DNA of 64,000 nt from Laburnicola sp. R22_1 (Eukaryota; Ascomycota; Dothideomycetes; Pleosporales; Didymosphaeriaceae), in the NCBI GenBank assembly GCA_014281115.1, contig JACONQ010000003.1:4030001-4094000 (forward strand), written 5' to 3'. A model generated the notes under the pieces. That model had not been told where the DNA came from, did not search any database, and saw only the letters and a program-made list of their open reading frames with translations. The stretch's first letter is position 1, and each line of letters begins with the position of its first letter. Below are positions 11,059-22,530 of this stretch, one piece after another. Made by a program: the position numbers and the translations under genes.

Positions 11059-12856
11059 CTAGGTCCGACTCCGTATACAAATTTCGATACCCTTTGCGGG
11101 CAGGAAGAACCCCTCCATGTTCCAATCCGTAGGAGCCGGTGGCGGTTTACCAGCCCACTTAATGTCGTACTCATAGATCAGCCGCGCGAGAATGAGTTTC
11201 ACGACTTTCAAAGCAAAGAACCTTCCAGAACATGCCTGCTTGCCATAACCAAACGCAAGCAACTTCTCATCCGGGGCATCGGCTTTGAGTCTTCCCGTGT
11301 CACGATCAGGTTTCTCGGGATCGCATGTGCAGGGTCCGGGCCCGGCAAATCGCCATGGTTGAAATTCTCGTGGGTTTTGATAGTTCTCGGGATCAAAGTG
11401 AATTGATTGGGCAGGGAACGCGATTTTGGTCCCAGTCTTGAGGCGAAGGCCGTCATGTAAAGTGACAGGTTCTTGCGCGATGCGAAGAGATTCAACTGAG
11501 ATAGACGGTACGTTAGCTGGGAAGCTATGTTTGGTAATAGGCGATGGGGATTACTCACGTGCTGATGGTACATGAACTCGTAAAACTTCTCTGACAAAGC
11601 TGTCGAGCATGTGGAGATGGTTCAGAGTCTGCTTACTATCCCATGAACCGAAACGCTCGAGGACGTCCTTTATCTCAGCACGAATTTGCTCAATTGCATC
11701 CGGTGTTTGCAGAAGTTGCCAGACGCAGTGGTGCACAAGCGCGATGTTGGAGCCGGTACTAGCGAAGTGGAGATGCAAAACGCGAACTGCGTGTCTGAAC
11801 GAATCAGTCTCAATCGGGCTCGCGGGTGGCATGTCGATCATGAGCTGCATGGTATCCAAATGCTTCTCCCAAGTAAGGGTTGTCCTTCTTGGCCATACGC
11901 TCTTCGATGACAGGGATGACGAATTTCTTCAAGGCGCGTCGGATCTGCATCCGGTACGGGATGTTGAACACCCAGTAGAAAGGTTTCCTAAAGGGACCCA
12001 ACGGAACAAAGTTCCAGAGTGCACCAAAGATGACATGGGACATATTCAATGCTTCAGTTGCCGCGCGGTAATCCTCTCTGCGACAAACATCCGGGCCGAC
12101 AAGGATCCGGTTCGAGATGTAGTGGACGAGCTTTGAGGAAAGGTCCATAGCAGAGAATTGCTTCCAATCTCCAATACATTAGCCGCATTCTAACAGTTGA
12201 TGTTGCTAGATGGTACTTACCACTGATGTGACCGAGAGTTTGCGCAAAGACGTAGTTAGCCTCGTCATTCAGCGGTGGCAAAATGTCTCCTAAGTGTTTT
12301 TAGATTCGTTCGGCGAGTGCAGAAGATGGAAACCCACCAATCCGCGCGTTTAGGTGTTTAGAGACAACATCAATCTCCATCGTGTTAGCTATCGGAATAT
12401 TGCCCACCGAAGCCTCCATGTTCAAGGCATCGCTCAACGCTTTGGCGAGATTCAGTCGGTTGCGATCGATCGTCCGCAAGTCGCGCAAGTACTTGAGTGG
12501 CATGATCAAGAAGCGCAGGCCCCAAAATGTGCAATACCATGGTTGGCCTGCTTTGCTGTACTGAATAAAGTAAGGACCGGGAATCTTCATTGTTCAGGGA
12601 CACGGACCTTCTTGTACGCCTCCTCCTCGAGCCCATGCAACCTCCACCGGTCCGCGGTAGACCAAGTCAACCAAGGCTTGAGAAACCCCCGACCGACAAT
12701 AGGATATTGCGGATATCGAGGAGTGCTATCTCCATACCAGATGGCAAGCCCGATGGTCGAGCCGATGATGGCGACTGAGGTGAACAGCAAGTGCTTATTA
12801 GCAAGAGCTGCGATATAATGCAGGCCCTGCGTGAACTGTTCCTGGGTCAGATCCAT
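11059..12856 (-). CDS. Cytochrome P450 monooxygenase, five exons, one frameshift
   Basis: Exons 12856-12608, 12560-12338, 12289-12221, 12168-11559 and 11495-11059, with GT-AG introns of 47, 48, 52 and 63 bp, give a protein of about 528 residues, normal for a fungal microsomal P450. The start MDLTQEQ precedes a membrane anchor (LLFTSVAIIGSTIGLAIW). The K-helix reads REVLR, the PERF-like site FQPWRF, and the heme loop FGYGKQACSG carries the cysteine. The overall style resembles ent-kaurene-oxidase/lovastatin-type P450s; the substrate is unknown. Exon lengths sum to 3n+1: a GGG run (CCC at 11868-11870 on plus) shifts the frame between NPYL and KHLDTM. This is a real mutation or an assembly error. 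Confidence 0.75.
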
Positions 12857-13507
12857 TACTTTTAGTAGCAGACTGGAGGAGGAAAGGACAGATGCTGGGG
12901 GGACGATATATGTGAGCGAGGTGTGCGCGGCGCAGCAGGCAGACATATCTCGCGGCAAATTAAGACAGGGGACCTGTCGTGTAATATGCGCGGAACGAAA
13001 AACCAATGGCAGCGCAATAATACAGTACGCGATTGGCTATTTCGTGGGTTGCTGAATTGGTAAATACCGCAACCTCATGCACACAGGCGGCGTCGGTTGC
13101 GGTCTTACCGTTCGGGTTTTGGTTATCCACCGGATTTTAGTGGCATGACATGACTTGCGTACGTAGATCCCACCATGAGTCGACTGGGTACAGAGAGACA
13201 GTACTTACACATCTGCCACCGTAGCTTGAGCTTACAGTGAGTCTATTAGGCTTCGCGCAGATCTTCAATTCGTGGTTTAGATCTGTGAAGGCGTTCAAGC
13301 GCATTAGCCTTCCGTGTTGCCGTATGTTCAGACGAGATAGGTCTTTGCCCAATGTATGGGCCGGCTGTTTCTCGTTGTTGTGTCCTTCGAATTGTATTAT
13401 TTGACTGTGCCGCGCGGCGTAGGGCGCGCCTGAAAGCCATTGTTCCCTCCGCCAGCCTGGGCGGAAACTTGCGTCGTCTAGATTATTTTTTGCCACTGAA
13501 GATGGCC
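12857..13507. other. Intergenic, P450 promoter side
   Basis: Holds the upstream region of the minus-strand P450 (start at 12856) and unrecognised sequence up to the MFS fragment. Open frames on both strands at 13137-13496 show no family resemblance. Confidence 0.4.
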
Positions 13508-14082
13508 GACCGACTATTAAGGACCCTTGACCCGCCCGCCGGCAGCTCCGAGTGGATTGGGTTCCAGTGCATATATGGCTTTGGTGCGGGGGCAGGTACG
13601 TTCTCGGGTACAGATACCAGAATTAAGGCATCCGCTAACTACACACTCACTCAAAAGGAGTTCCACCACCCATGCTGGTCATCCAGACTGTTCTACCAAC
13701 AGACCAAGTCCCTCTGGGTGTGTGTCTGGTCAGTCTGGTCCAAATGCTAGTATCGTCAGTGGTGGTAGCGATAGCACAGACCGTTTTCGTCAACGAACTG
13801 GCAAGAAATATAGTTGCGGTAATCCCTGGCTTCAACACGGAAGGATTGGCCAGCAGCGGTGCCACGAGTCTCAGCGCATTATACCAACCAGATGACCTCG
13901 CACTGGTACTGCCGGCGTACAGTGATGCACTCACCAAAACGTTTTATACTGCTGCCGCTCTAAGCGCCACCGCATTCTTTCTGGCCATAGGACTGCAGTG
14001 GAGGAGTATGAAGGGAGGTGCTTCGGCAAATATGTCTGGCGGGGAGGTTGACGCCCGTGATGGTGGTGAGATTGAAGACTAA
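13508..14082 (+). pseudogene. MFS drug-efflux transporter, 3' fragment
   Basis: Two exons (13508-13595 and 13658-14082) are separated by a 62-bp GT-AG intron. The join gives SSEWIGFQCIYGFGAGAG, then VPPPMLVIQTVLPTDQVPLG, typical of the last third of DHA14-type (14-TM) major-facilitator exporters. It continues with AQTVFVNELA and ends after the last membrane helix with a charged tail. The first ten or so helices are missing and no start codon belongs to it, so it is a truncated relic. Such exporters often sit in secondary-metabolite clusters with P450s like those next door. Confidence 0.75.
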
Positions 14083-14796
14083 TGACGTCATTTTATCAGC
14101 ACACCACGTGATGAGTGAGCTGCCCAGGTGCACAAGTGGAGGTGGAGTGGACACAGACGCTTTAGATTTTGCAGTCTTTCAAGAAGTGTGTTTCCACTGC
14201 TTGGTCACTTTTTGTCTTGCTTCCAAGGTTCGAACAGACCTGTACCAAAAGTCAGGTGACCCTCCCGCCATGTTTTGGTAGGAGGTCAATTCTTGAAAGA
14301 ACGCATTATTTTACTCAGTTTAAATTTCTGTAGCTAATTTGGTTCCTGCAATATTGGAAGTCTACTCTTATTTTTCTGGCTGCCCTACCTACCGCAAAGC
14401 TCTATTAATGACACTAAATCGCGAAGTCGAAGTGGTCAGTCAAATGATCTGGGTGTATTATACGGGCAAAATACGGATGAATTTTTTGTTCCATGCCAGC
14501 ATCCATGTTTTGATTTTCACAATTTAACGCACGATAGAACAGGAGTATAAATTGACTCCACTTGATTGCGTTTCGCACGATGGCAAAGATCTTTTCACTT
14601 TGGTTCTTTAATATAATCACTGTCAGGCATAAAATCTCTAGAGTGAAACGGCAGCGTTTTTAATCGAGCGTTGTATACGCGAGCAGTACCTTGGGCATAC
14701 ACGCGCTAGTGAGGCGCTAGCGTTTGCTTTCAGCAAAGCGACTGACCCCGCTATTCCAAATTTCGTACACACACAGGCGAACTCTTTCTGCCAGCC
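14083..14796. other. Intergenic, upstream of methyltransferase
   Basis: No recognisable gene. Short open frames at 14339-14620 on both strands resemble no family. The last 100 bp presumably holds the methyltransferase promoter; no clear TATA box was found. Confidence 0.4.
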
Positions 14797-15628
14797 ATGG
14801 CAGAAAGCGCCATCTTACTCGACGACGAAGGAGGCGCTATCTTTGCCTTCCACGATCTGGATTATATTCCCTTCGGCTTCAGCAGCCATGAAGCACCGTA
14901 CATCGAGACTACCATGGGCACAATGCGCGCCGCAGCAACCCTCATGCACCTCGACATCCCCGCAGACAACACGGCAGAACAACCCCACGACCGCGATCAA
15001 CCCAAGATCGTAGTGTGCGATCTTGGCTGTGGTGACGGAACCCTACGTAATAACAAAATCCTCCCCCACCGGTCTTCCGTATTCGGCGTCGATTAACCTC
15101 AAGCCTTGGGAACCACCCGTGCATATGGTATCTTTTCCTGCACCAGGTATTGCCCATGGCCCCTCCGCGCCTTTTCACATGCTACGGTCCGCGACGCTGA
15201 CAAAAAGCGGAACAGTGATGAGTCTACTCCGCCACATCAACTCCCCGAACCCAAACATCTCACCCACCACAAGTCGCCTTCCCCGTCCATCGGCTACAGG
15301 CGTAGGCATCGACTACTCCACCGCCCTGATCAAAACCGCCATTCTGGCATGCGAAAAACTGTCTCTCGACGTCGCGTGGCGCATTTACGACTTCAACGCT
15401 GATCTGGATGACATCGGTGGCCAGCTACTTAGTGGCCATCACGTCACGCATGTTTTTGTGTATCTTACTCCAAAGCAGTTAGCGCTGCCCACTATTAAAG
15501 CAATCCTGACTAAGCTGTGTACGAAAGGCACGGTAATATGCTGTCACAAGTATCATCCGTTGTATTTGAAGGCCGCAAGAAGAGATAAGCGCATGGAATT
15601 AGTAGTTTATGACGAGACTAGTTGCTGA
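14797..15628 (+). CDS. SAM-dependent methyltransferase, small, two exons
   Basis: Exon 14797-15046 joins exon 15216-15628 across a 169-bp intron (GTAATA...AACAG), giving 220 residues. The join completes motif I as CDLGCGDGTLLMSLLRHIN, the glycine-rich loop that binds S-adenosylmethionine, followed by GVGIDY (motif II acid). Later blocks include WRIYDFNADLDDIGGQLLSG and THVFVYLTPKQLALP, seen in a fungal methyltransferase family of unknown substrate. The start lies in a good context (GCCATGG). The intron is long for this locus and could hide a second small intron. No membrane segment or signal peptide is present, so it is likely cytosolic. Confidence 0.75.
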
Positions 15629-16838
15629 GGAATATGATATCTAAGATGACTGAAGACTGAACTCGTCCATTAGCGTCGGAGATCAATCTCCCATGAGGTG
15701 ATTGGGCCCAAGTGTTGGCAAATATGAACTTGAGAGTGGCTTGCCAACTCCGCGGTGCCAAAGGCCAGCTATATCGCGATGTTGGTCGTGGGGTTGAGTT
15801 TGCGAATATAATTTTGGGGCATCGACAATCAGAGCGCAATATCAGATATGTGGGGCTGACGACGGTTTTCCCTTCGACCAACCTATTCCGTCTGCTTACT
15901 GCATTTCCTGCGAGTCATCAACATCACTCCCCGCCCTCACTAATCCTGTGGCCGGCCGTCACATTGCCGCTTCCTCGAGTCGTCTACCGTACGATTACGG
16001 TCTGACTTAAAAACCATAGCCACGATCACGGGTCTTTGCATCGCCAGGTGGAGAACTTGCTAGGATGCTGAATTCACACCTGGGACAGGTGGGGTACTCA
16101 AGTGTCCAAACCAAGCTGGAGCCGATCCTCGTAAACCTCGCATATGCATATGCAGATACTACCTATGAATGTCATTTACGTGCGACCCTGCACCCGTTTC
16201 TGCATCCCTACTGCCTACTCACCAAAATTTGCCTCGCAAGAAAACCCCCTGCTGGTTCGCCCCAGCCTTCTGGCCCAACCCCACCACATTCCATCATTGC
16301 GCCAACCCCGGGCTACTCCGGGGAATACGGGAGGATCCGCGACCAACATCCCGCGGGATAATGCCTGGGGCTGCTTTTACCAATCGTCCTGCAGAGAGAT
16401 GCAACCCCGAGACGAAGCTCACTCCCTCGTAGTGGCACTCTTATCCACCGCTCCGCACCTCATCTCTTCTTTAGATCCGTTACCGAGCACGAACTTCCAT
16501 CTGACCTGATCTGTGTTGTTGGATCCCTTGATTCGGCTTTCTCACCACCACCGCCTCGTCCTACCTTCTCTAACGTTAGTCATTTTTTTCAGTATCAGTG
16601 CGACTCGACTAACGGCCTACGCATTAAGGGAGAGGGTGCTGTCTAACACAGGAGTTAATAGACACCTGAAAACCAAGAATTCGATCTGGATGCGAGCGCG
16701 GTTGCCATTCTAAGTGTATTAGGCTTTTAACGTCTACTTATCCCTTTTCTAGAGTGGATGGGGCCTGTCACATGGGCGAATAAACCATTGTTCTCATCTG
16801 GTGCTGATGATGCGATGGGGTAGGCGGTAGGCTAACAG
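15629..16838. other. Intergenic, no recognisable gene
   Basis: G+C-balanced sequence with several overlapping open frames (15712-16005, 16065-16509 and others) whose translations are low-complexity Pro/Ser/His-rich and match no family known to me. Considered non-coding or decayed. Confidence 0.35.
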
Positions 16839-17330
16839 GATAATATAGCCGAAGAAATCGATAATGCCGCAGTCTTAGTACCAAGGACTATAATATAGAG
16901 CATAGTGGTAAGCGGAACGCTCAGCCTCAGCATGAACATAACACTTCTTTTCACTATAGGTAATATAGAAGAAGCCATAAAACCGCTTACGGGATTCCCC
17001 ATTATCGAGATTCTCTTCAATGCTACCAGTCCTACACCGCCACCAATGCCATGATTTTGGCTCTGATCATATCTATCTTTTTCTCCGGGCTCGGTCTACT
17101 CGCTTCTGCCCTCCGGCTTATATGGGCCTACGCCCGAGATGATGGGTTGGCATTCCCGCGTTATTTCCCACACGTAAGCTGCAATAGTAAAGCGAGGGCG
17201 GCGACGCTCACATTGAAGCATAGGCTGACAGCCGATTCGGCTTTCCCATTCGCGCCATTCTGTTGAGTGCGACTTCGGTACTCACTAGCATTCATGTGTT
17301 CATATCTACCCGAAGTTCAATGTGCCAACA
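16839..17330 (+). pseudogene. Amino-acid/choline permease fragment, frameshifted
   Basis: The plus strand reads a permease of the fungal GABA/choline APC family: NIAEEIDNAAVLVPRTII, a stop where Trp is expected (TAG), then SIVVSGTLSLSMNITLLFTI and GNIEEAIKPLTGFPIIEI. A frameshift near 17030 leads into MILALIISIFFSGLGLLASA, the next membrane helix, and WAYARDDGLAFPRYF. A further shift leads to IRAILLSATSVL. At least two frameshifts and one stop, with both ends missing, make it a dead fragment of three or four membrane helices. Confidence 0.75.
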
Positions 17331-18597
17331 AAGGGTCTTTGATGCAGATCTGTTAAGTACTTTATTAAGTTTTACATAGTATATAGTTTAAAGTTAATAA
17401 CTATATTAATTATTTAAGATTGCTTTATTTATTACTAGTCTAGTATATCTTAAATCGACCTTCTATTCTATATAGAAATCTTTGCTTTAATACTTTTTTA
17501 TTATTATTAAGCTTATAGTCTTTATTTTTTTAATAATAATAGTAAGCTAGCATTATAGCTACTATATTATAAAGAATACTTCGCGTACGTTCCGTACACG
17601 GTATAACGCTGTGAGAGAAAGCTATAGGTGTGCTAAAAAAAAGCTAGAAATTAAGGTAAAGAATATAGCTACTCTATAGTCAAGCTATAGAGAGACTCTA
17701 GCTGCGCAGTTTTATTAGGACAGAATTATATTTTTAACGGCAAAAGCGGCGACAGAATTAGCTACCTTGTTACGGTATCCGTTTATTATATTATATAGGT
17801 TTGGATAAAATTTGCTAAGATTGGAAGTGCTGGACAGGTGGGTGTGGCAAATTCAGAATTAATATCTCATATACAGGAGTTGTTTTAAATTCTCATGCGG
17901 GTAACATTTCCATAACTAATTATTTAGTACTTGAGTTTCGCAGCTAAGTCTTACGAGACAACCCCATTCAACTCCTCTTTGCGAAGCTTGTGCATATGAG
18001 TTAGCGAGGCTGGAACTCCCGGCCTAAGAGATGCAATGCCCGTCCTTCACGCATATATATGTAGCACTCCACACCTTTTTTCAATGCGTTTTCAGCACAC
18101 CCACAGCTTTCCCTTACAGCGTTGTACCGTATACCAAAAGGTCTGCGATGTTTCTTCTCCTGATGCAGCACTCCACTAACCCTGTCCGCAATAAAATATA
18201 TAACAGAAACCGCGCCGCCTAATTAATTCTAGCACTCCGCTTCGTAAGCGGCCCGTCCCATAACCTTAGTAGGGCAGCATCTTCCACATTTTCTATAGTC
18301 ACCTCACATATGCACTATGGAATGGCCCTCGCGTAGGAACGCGCTGGCAGCAGCTTTAGCAACTGATCGGTAGACCCTGCTAACAGCACGGTCCGAAAAG
18401 TGCTGCGTTCAGTACGCAACTGCAGACTCCTCGGTCAGCAACAACTATGGCCCCCTTGCTGTTAGCATCAGCTGCTGCTGATAGAAACGATGCATCTACT
18501 TCTAGTGTACCTACAGTTCTTGTATCTGTGGCATTCAACTTCGAAATCGTTTCAGTCATTGATTCTAAACAGATCTTATCGTCGTACCGAAGCAATC
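17331..18597. other. Intergenic, partly AT-rich
   Basis: 17340-17580 is TA-rich; 17578-17668 is repeat R1; the remainder up to 18597 holds no recognised gene. Short open frames at 18031-18222 and 18380-18595 resemble nothing known. The last part is 3' of the heme-thiolate peroxidase. Confidence 0.4.
17578..17668. repeat. Dispersed repeat R1, copy 2
   Basis: Same block order as 9437-9530 (CTTCGCG, TATAACGCTGT, GAAAGCTATAGG, GGTAAAG). The two copies bracket the P450, MFS, methyltransferase and permease region. Confidence 0.55.
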
Positions 18598-19365
18598 TCA
18601 GACATCAATAACAATATAATACAACAACTTAAAAGCATAAACCAACATCCCCGTCAAAGTCCTCCTATTGTAATTATCCAAAATAATGGTAGGAATCCTC
18701 TCCTCCTCATAGAATGGTTTCACGACATCCTGCTCCAGCCTACCACCAGTATCCGCCGTATTGAGGAGGGACACAGTCTGAATAATATTCACGAACCAAA
18801 GATTCCAAGGTAGAGGAGCCCCCCCATCAGCTTTACGCTCCCGCTTGCGACGATTGTAGGACTTGCCCAGGGTCTGTACTGTGAGGGGTCCGCCATGGGC
18901 ATCATCCAACATCGCCTGCAGCATGGCCGGCTGGAAAGTGTAATTGTCACCTTGACGGGCATCGAGTCGGGTCATGGAAGCGTCGTGCTCGATGACGTTG
19001 TGTCGACGCATGTCGTACAGGTCAAATGTGCCGTCCGGGCGAAGAATCTGGTTCAGGGGTCTAGCGATGGCTGAGGCGAGGGCTTTGTCTTGGTGCAGGA
19101 CGGTCATACATGCCTGCTCAACTTGCGGGATAGTGAGGTTCTTGCCATCGCGCGGTCTGGAATTCGTCAATTTTGCTCGCTACGGCAAAGAGTCCACTCA
19201 CAGGTAGCCTTGGTTGGCGAGAGCATTCAAGGCAGGGCAAGGGCCTCGGTCCTGAATGTTTCCTCGAGCATAGTAATGGTTTTCGCCGATATTGATGATC
19301 GTCTTGTTGTTGGCTGTGCTGGGGATAAACAGCCCTCTCATGAGGTCGAAGAAGCGTAGATACAT
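18598..19365 (-). CDS. Heme-thiolate peroxidase (peroxidase family 2)
   Basis: Exon 19365-19202 joins exon 19156-18598 across a 45-bp intron, giving about 240 residues. The join restores ANQGYLPRDGKN. Family marks are PCP with Cys43 as the proximal heme ligand (RGPCPALNALANQGYL) and EHDAS at residues 111-115, the acid and metal-site region of chloroperoxidases and unspecific peroxygenases. These enzymes halogenate or oxygenate organic substrates with peroxide. No clear signal peptide is seen. The start at MYLRFF is uncertain because the frame stays open upstream, and a longer membrane-anchored N-terminus is possible. The C-terminal end (LLYYIVIDV) looks unusual and may hide a last intron. Confidence 0.75.
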
Positions 19366-20177
19366 CTTGCCGCAAGGCAAACCAAGAAGTTGTGATGAGC
19401 AGTATCTTAGAAAGAGATGTCGAGAGACCTCCAGACGAACCGATTCGGGGGCGTATGTCAGCAAGTAGGCAACAAAGCAAGCTGTTTCACATGTCAAACA
19501 ATATACGAAAAGAGCTGTGTTGATATGCTGCATCGGCGATGACGGCCATGACGTCAGCCTCAGCTTATCCATGCAGCTCCAGACTGCGTATAGCTGAAAG
19601 TGGCTTGGCAAATTCTGTCGCATGTTGAAGCCCAACATTTGTAACGCTTATCCAGACTACATACAGCTGAAAGCGGATCGGAAAATGCCGTCGCGCATAC
19701 AGGGTTTGCGTGCAGCAGGACACACAGCGCCGTACCGCTAGGCTACTATATTTCCTTCTAACTATTTAGTAATTAGCTATGAGGGAACGAATTAGACCTT
19801 GTAAACGGTACACTACGGGAGGAGGTGTGTGTACCGAGGTGCTCGCCCTCTGTACATGGGCCCGAAAAACCGGTAAGCTACCATTAGCGTACCAAGCAAT
19901 CAAGCAGAGGTTATACTAGGATTCGCCGTGACAATATCTCCTCTGGTTGGATGGGAATACTACGTTCTATTGACCCAGCTCTTCGGAGACGTCGATGACG
20001 ATGAGCTGAGATATGTATCAGCTGAGGCTGACTGGCGATTCCCATGGTTGCAATATGTCATGCTCGCGGCGAGTGATGTTTGCCTCCTCCAGAGACTCGA
20101 GCGCCCTGACACTCACTTCACAATACAGCGTCGGACACAAACAGGAAAGCAACATCAGTAGCATTCTGGGAAGAGCG
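19366..20177. promoter_or_regulatory. Divergent intergenic region between peroxidase and alpha-dioxygenase
   Basis: The heme-thiolate peroxidase and alpha-dioxygenase are transcribed away from each other from this 0.8-kb region, which suggests shared control. It contains an imperfect direct repeat of about 48 bp (19578-19625 and 19651-19700; both begin TCCAGACT and contain AGCTGAAAG). Open frames on the plus strand (19928-20161) and minus strand (up to 19638) have no family resemblance. Confidence 0.45.
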
Positions 20178-22206
20178 ATGGACTCACCAAACTTCAAACC
20201 GTCCTTGTTCGAGAGAATCTTCATTGCCGTATTCCGCTTCATCAACTCTTTCATCCCTTGGAACCATTTGCCTGCCCTCATCGGAGCTTTCAACCTCGAC
20301 TTCTTGAGAATCGAATTGCGCAATTACAATCTCCACGATGGCTACGCCTCCGCTGATGCTCAAGGCAAACTAGGAGAGATACCATCCACAGAAAAGCGAT
20401 ACATCGGGACGCGCAACTCGGATGGCCAGGATAATTCTCTCGAGTTGCGGAAGATGGGATGTGCTGGCATGCGTTTCGGTCGTAACTTTGCTCGCAAGCA
20501 TTGTCGAAAGCCAACTGAAGATGAATTGTGGAATCCTAGCCCTCGTGTCGTGAGCCAGGCTTTCATGGCGAGGAAGCCGGAAGAGTTCAAGCCTGCGACT
20601 ACGCTCAATTTATTAGCTGCGGCATGGATCCAGTTCCAGGTTCATGACTGGTTCACCCACGAAGACGTATGCCCACCATTTTAGCGAGAGGACGGCAAGC
20701 TAATGAAAACAGAGTGACGAGACGTATGACATCCCGCTGCAGAAAGATGACAAGTGGCGCACGGACCATGGCGATATGAAGGTATTCCGGACCAAGCCAG
20801 ACGACGTCCTGGACCCCTCAGACGAGCTCTGCCCTGGCTACCGCAACCTAAACACCGCCTGGTGGGATGCCTCGCAGATCTACGGCTCGAGCGAGAACGT
20901 CACGAAGAGCTTGAGAGGCAAAGATCGGGATGGCAAGCTTCTCCTGGAGAAGGTCGGCAGAGAAGCCAGGTTCCTCCCACGAAACCCAGACGGCACGCCA
21001 AAGACCGGCTTCAACGACAACTGGTGGCTCGGCATGGAGATGCTGCACACTCTGTTCGCACTCGAGCACAATGCTATCTGCGAAAAGATTCGTCAAGGTC
21101 ATCCTGATTGGACAGGGTAAGCACATGCGTTGTCAAATCCGTTGGCATGCTGATGGTGTGCAGTGACCAGATCTTCGACAAGGCACGCATCGTGAATTGC
21201 GCCCTAATAGCCAAGATCCATACCGTCGAATGGACTCCAGCGATTTTGGCTCATCCTGCACTTCAGATCGGCATGGCTGCTAACTGGTGGGGCATTGTTG
21301 GCGAAAAGCTCACCAAGGCGGTCGGACGCATCTCGAAGACCAGTGAAGCCATCAGCGGTATACCGGGTTCGGGTGTCGACCATCACGGGATACCATACTC
21401 TCTGACCGAGGAGTTCGTTTCAGTGTATCGCATGCATTCACTGATCCCAGGTAAGCTCTTTTGATTATGTTGCTAGTGGACCAGACTGATCGTGGCCAGA
21501 CAACATCGCCCTGTTCGGTGCCGTCAGTGGGAAGCATATCAATACCGTACCAACCGAGGACCTCATCTTCAAGAAGTCGCTCGATCCTCTCAAGGCCGGC
21601 ACTACCTGGGCAGATGCTTTCTATTCCTTCGGCATCAACTACCCTGGCGCCATTACCAATAACAACTACTCCATATTCATGCAGCGGCTTACGACTCCTG
21701 ATGGCCAGCTCCGTGATATGGGCACAGTTGATATCCTTCGAGACCGTGAGCGTGGCGTCCCGCGATACACGGCCTTCCGCCGCCTGCTCCGTATGACTGT
21801 CCCCAAAACATTCAAAGACTTAACCGGCGGTAATAAAGAGCTTGCGGCGAAGCTCAGCGAGGTCTACAATGGGGACATCGACAAGGTCGACATGTTGGTT
21901 GGGTCACATAGTGAACCACTACCACAAGGCTTTGGTTTTAGTGATACGGCGTTCCGGATCTTTATTTTGATGGCTAGTAGGCGCCTGAAAAGCGATCGCT
22001 TCATTGCCGGAGCCTGGAATGCTGACATGTACACCAAAGAGGGCTTTGATTGGGTGCAGAACACCACTATGAGCGATGTCCTAGGTCGTCACTTTCCACG
22101 GTTGAGGACAGTGATGCCGGAGAAGACCAATGTCTTCGCGCCGTGGGAGAAGCTACCAGAGTCGAGGGGATACTCCGGCATTGAGACAAATGCTCCTCCT
22201 TCATGA
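20178..22206 (+). CDS. Fatty-acid alpha-dioxygenase (animal-type heme peroxidase superfamily)
   Basis: Exons 20178-20666, 20713-21116, 21164-21450 and 21500-22206 (introns of 46, 47 and 49 bp) give exactly 629 codons, 628 residues, the usual alpha-dioxygenase length. The distal heme site is FQVHDWFTHED (His156) and the catalytic Tyr/proximal His motif is VYRMHS (Tyr386, His389). This Y-R-M-H spacing is that of plant alpha-dioxygenases rather than fungal linoleate diol synthases. Such enzymes add O2 to the alpha carbon of fatty acids, giving 2-hydroperoxides that decay to shortened aldehydes. The frame is intact. ATG 20178 is chosen because homology-like sequence starts right after it. No signal peptide; basic helices near the N-terminus may bind membranes. 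Confidence 0.9.
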
Positions 22207-22435
22207 GTCACTCTTCAAGGTACAAGTAGGTCCTTAAATTGCAACACAACTAAGTCTGTATCGGATATATGATAGGGTAGAATGAGTTGTTACGTGCTCG
22301 GAGTGGCTAGTCGACTAGTAATTTATCAAAATCCTATTAATATAGAACACCATGAATATTGCTATGGTAGTAAACTCCTGCTCGCAAAAAGAAGCAGGGA
22401 GGCATTTACTCAGTGTGACAGCGGTGGGAATCCTT

Positions 22436-22530
22436 CGACTCGATTTAGGGGCAACTGATGGACTAGGATGGAGATGCTCCATACTATGTTCGCTCTAGAA
22501 CACACTGCTATATGCAATGAACTTGGTCAA
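22436..22530 (+). pseudogene. Relic of a second alpha-dioxygenase copy
   Basis: Reads N-stop-W then MEMLHTMFALEHTAICNEL, matching residues of the intact gene around 21020-21085 (NWWLGMEMLHTLFALEHNAI). One Trp codon is TGA. Only about 95 bp remain. It lies 230 bp downstream of the intact gene in the same orientation, so it is probably the remains of a tandem duplication. Confidence 0.8.

Noticed and set aside
11830..11920. A short intron to repair the P450 frameshift
   Set aside because: The only GT-AG pairs nearby either leave the wrong phase or remove residues that fit the P450 family, so a one-base shift is the better explanation.
12290..12590. Premature stop codons in the P450 (TGA near 12593, TAA near 12300)
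   Set aside because: Both fall inside well-formed 47- and 48-bp introns whose removal restores family motifs.
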